A stretch of DNA of 64,000 nt from Sipunculus nudus. Lineage: Eukaryota > Annelida > Sipuncula > Golfingiida > Sipunculidae. The stretch spans positions 37,593,956 through 37,657,955 of the forward strand of contig CM049318.1 of assembly GCA_026874595.1 (NCBI GenBank). The letters run 5' to 3'. The notes beneath the pieces were generated by a model. That model was not told the origin of the DNA. It worked only from the letters and a program-made list of their open reading frames with translations, and did not search any database. Of the stretch, positions 60,991 through 64,000 are shown one piece after another (positions within the stretch are counted from its first letter, which is position 1; each line of letters opens with the position of its first letter). The translations under genes were made by a program, and so were the position numbers.

Positions 60991-62969
60991 GTAAATAATC
61001 ATACTTTTGTATCTAACAAAAAAAATTATACCAAACTTGTTATAACAATCAAACGACGAAATGGTTTTATTCAGTAATCTAACCCTACTTTTAAAAAATG
61101 CCCATGACACTAAGCCGATCCTGACATAAAGTTGATGCCCACAAAAAGGATTGATATTGAATAATGCAAATTATTTCTTAAGGAACCTTGAACAGTGGGA
61201 AGAATGAAAATCCGAGTGCTCAAAATCATGTTTTTGTGCCAGAATCTTCAGAAAAATTAAATTATGAGTAACCAGGCCAACTTTTAACGAACACTGCCCT
61301 GTTGCTCAGTTCATGCTCTCAAGACTCGCAGTACAAAGGTGTAATTAACCTTGAGTTTCAGGTTTCCAATGACCTCCCTTGGCCATTGACCTAGTGACCC
61401 AAAAAAGAAACTTCCCCTACTGGTATGTGCGCCATATGTGGACAATATAGGTTTGCGATGAAAAGTTTGCCTTAAAATGCATCTACAAGTAGTAGTGGGT
61501 TCTGTGACCTTGACCTTTGATTTCATGACCCTGGAATCAACAGAGTTCTTACATTATTAGTGGGTCATGTATAAGTCAAGTCTAAAACCACTATGTCAAT
61601 CTTAACTGGTGTTATCATTTGGAAACAATTATTAGACATGTGACCTGTGTGACCTTGAATTTATAATTTGGCAGTCTCAAAATAAAGGAATTAATGCATA
61701 AAAAAATACAGGTGGCGCCACCAGTCTTCGGGGACTGAAGAACCGATCTCAGTCAATAAACACAATGGGTTACAAGACACTGGATGCAACCACAGCTGAG
61801 AATACGGCCATAACTGTGACATTTAATGTTCTCAAAAACAGAAAAATCGTAAAAATTAGGAAAAAATACATATGGCGCCACCAGTTTTCGGGAACTGACA
61901 AAACTGGTTATGTTCAATATAGAAAACAAGATTCATGACAATCCATTATTTATCAAGATACTGGAGGTTTCGTATATGATTCTTAATTATTCTGTGGGTT
62001 GGCTACTTTCAAACCCCATAGCTCGGAGGATATAGGTCACAGTGACCTAATTTCAGGTTTCCATGGAGATTTTATATTTACCAATCTGGATTTTAGTTAT
62101 AAGTTTCTAGGATCAGCAGTAACGATTTGTGCCCTGCTAACGAACGGCCGGGCGACCAGACGGGCGGACGGACGACGGACAAAGCGCCATGACTATACCT
62201 CAGTTGACTCTCAGTCAGCTTAGCTAAAAAGAAGTGTCTACGTTCAATGGTTTAAATTTCAGATCGCCAATAGTTCAGGTTAATTCAATCAGATGAAATG
62301 ATTACCGTTGGGAAGACATTTTCAAAGATAATTTCATATGAAATCACTAAACCGAACGAACATGTAATTTATATCCTGAGCGTTGTAAATACGTCAGCTG
62401 AAGAGACCCAAAGGAGTGTTCATGCGATCTGTTGGTGCCCTGTTATTAAACATTAGAGACAGGGAAGCCGTATATGTATTTTCTTTTATTGTTAATTCAG
62501 AATTTTCTCTTCTCAAAAACCGCAAAAATAGTGCAGTCATGCTAATACTAATATTTGTTATTTTCAGGTAGCTGTTGGCATTAAACTATTTAAGAAAGGA
62601 AACAGGATGGGTGTAATGTTGCTTTCTGCTAAAATGAACCACTTGACAGGGGAAATCGATTCCGGGTCAAGGCACTGGGTGAAAAACAACCTTGATGGGA
62701 ACAAGGGAACGGATTTTATTACATATGAAGATTGTCCAAATATATCTATCGACAAAGATGGCAGTTCGAAAGGTTTTCGTCCTGCTATAACAGGCATTGG
62801 AATTGTTTGCGTTGACCGGAAGATTACTTTTAAAATTTGTGATGTGTTTTACATTCCTTACAAATGCCGACACTGTAACCCCCTTGATAACTCTATGCAT
62901 ATTGGTTCGTTGAGTCAGTGTTGTGGGTGGCACCGAAAAAAGGGTAAAAAATACTGTCGTCTTGGATGA
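60094..62969 (+). CDS. Orphan two-exon gene, copy B (about 432 aa)
   Basis: Exon 1 is 60,094-60,990 (299 codons). The last exon is 62,568-62,969 (133 codons and TGA). Splice sites and phase match copy A. The family is unrecognised. The C-terminal cysteine cluster CRHC...SQCCGW is kept, followed by a short basic end GKKYCRLG instead of copy A's longer tail. Third-base changes relative to copy A support protein coding. Confidence 0.65.
61375..61660. repeat. TGACCTTGACCT repeat, shortened in copy B
   Basis: About two units remain versus four in copy A. A roughly 160-bp piece present at 22,815-22,980 is also absent. Confidence 0.6.
62034..62048. promoter_or_regulatory. Perfect palindromic estrogen-response-element sequence, copy B
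   Basis: AGGTCACAGTGACCT, identical to 24,046-24,060, in the same intron position. Confidence 0.5.
62568..62969 (+). CDS. Orphan gene B, last exon
   Basis: It opens after TTTTCAG with VAVGIKLFKKGN. It differs from copy A at about seven sites and by one extra base in the A-rich stretch after GWH. Confidence 0.65.
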   Translation, partial: VAVGIKLFKKGNRMGVMLLSAKMNHLTGEIDSGSRHWVKNNLDGNKGTDFITYEDCPNISIDKDGSSKGFRPAITGIGIVCVDRKITFKICDVFYIPYKCRHCNPLDNSMHIGSLSQCCGWHRKKGKKYCRLG

Positions 62970-63939
62970 CTTAAGTATATCCTTTGCACTGAATATTTGG
63001 AATCAGGCTTAAACAGGAAGAGAAATTTAGAAATTAGAAATGTACAAGTGTAGTCCATGCCTACAAACACCTCCGTCGAGGACCTCAACGAAGGTTGTTC
63101 ACAAAGCCCCGCCAACACCGTCAACGGATTTATATGGGATATACTTAACATGGACTTATCTGTATATAACATGTTTTGATCGATTAAAAGGATGGGATTT
63201 TGCCAGAGATGCTGCCTGAATTGTCACTGGCCACTGGCACTTAAAAGACTGATATGATCGGCATACCCGGCTGGTCAATCAACAACAAGGCTTCTGGTTT
63301 TCTTAAACAGATGTACGAATTAATGACCTAACTAATAAAAGTATATACATGCTCGAAAATGCTCTTCTCCAAGATTTTTCAAAATGAAGGAAAAAATATA
63401 GATAATTATCGTTAAAATACATAATATTTGGACCAGCTTGAAAAGAGCCTGAACACTATGTACATCATTAAGCAGCCTAGAAGAGCGAAGAAAAAATAAC
63501 GACCATGACAACTTGTAGTTTACCAGATAAATTGGTATATGATCTCTAATGCCACGCTCGCTTCAAAAGTCTAGTATGATACCGTTGAACGTTTCAAGCA
63601 TGCACTTGACCAAAAGTTTCACGAATACCAAAAGCACGATCGGATTACCATAAAAATAAAAGAAAAAATGTTAACAACAATATTTGATGATTTTTGTGGT
63701 TCGTCTAAGTGTTTACGGTTAGTAAACCTAGTAGCAGGAGATGGTGTTATGTGTATGTAGTATTGACTCCTGTATAAATATTGAGCCCTGATGTGATAAG
63801 CTGGTCCAAAGTGTGACGTCACAGTTAAAATTTGGACATGATTTTAGGTCCTGGTGATTGGAAAAAACATATAACTGCTAACGTTTAACACAAAAGGACA
63901 ATTACATCGACCCAAATCTTTCCTGGTCGCTTATGATAC

Positions 63940-64000
63940 CATCTGTTGCGCTGTCTTCACAATGTTGATGTTGTGCGTTGAGGTATTCTGGACGATTTTG
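63940..64000. repeat. Start of copy B minisatellite (cut by window end)
   Basis: TGTTGCGCTGTCTTCACAAT and following bases match 25,990-26,060, the opening of the copy A minisatellite. The duplication therefore extends at least this far. Confidence 0.75.

Overview
The window is eukaryotic and AT-rich. It has intron-split genes, long (TA)n microsatellites, tRNA-derived SINE fragments and several transposon families. The receptor architecture, the LINE fragments and the repeat types suggest an invertebrate, most likely a mollusc and probably a bivalve. That is an inference from family knowledge, and no species can be named from the sequence.

The main structure is a large tandem duplication. Copy A covers about 1-27,250 and begins inside its first gene. 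Copy B starts with the gene at 39,441 and runs to the window end, and the stretch aligned to copy A begins near 49,320. Each copy holds (i) a type I membrane receptor gene made of phase-1 EGF-like exons, a transmembrane segment and a four-tyrosine ITAM-like tail, and (ii) a downstream two-exon orphan gene of about 430-440 residues, followed by a degenerate minisatellite. Only copy B shows the receptor's 5' end: a signal peptide and a fucolectin/F5-8C-type lectin domain ahead of the EGF repeats. The domain order recalls CED-1/Draper/MEGF10 engulfment receptors with a lectin head in place of their usual N-terminus, so a role in glycan recognition and uptake is plausible but inferred.

The copies have diverged. 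As sequenced, copy B carries a 2-base frameshift in the lectin exon, a 24-base deletion inside one EGF exon and a destroyed splice donor followed by an in-frame stop. Copy A's visible exons look intact. Copy A has insertions absent from B: a 3.4-kb LTR retrotransposon with a TATG target duplication and an empty site in B, and a 5.4-kb TIR element built of GGTTCTTT-type repeats that carries broken exons and is itself invaded by a pogo/Tigger relic.

Layout: 1-4,256 receptor A (3' half); 4,822-8,243 LTR element; 8,244-10,400 old 3' flank and LINE fragment; 10,418-15,841 TIR element; 15,850-21,200 repeats and MITEs; 21,229-25,012 minus-strand exon and orphan gene A; 25,990-27,250 minisatellite; 27,300-35,100 mostly featureless, with a 45-bp minisatellite at 30,985-31,710; 35,106-38,235 pogo/Tigger transposon with a decayed transposase; 39,441-53,493 receptor B, whose introns hold MITEs and a LINE relic; 54,000-59,760 the copy B counterparts; 60,094-62,969 orphan gene B; 63,940-64,000 start of the copy B minisatellite.
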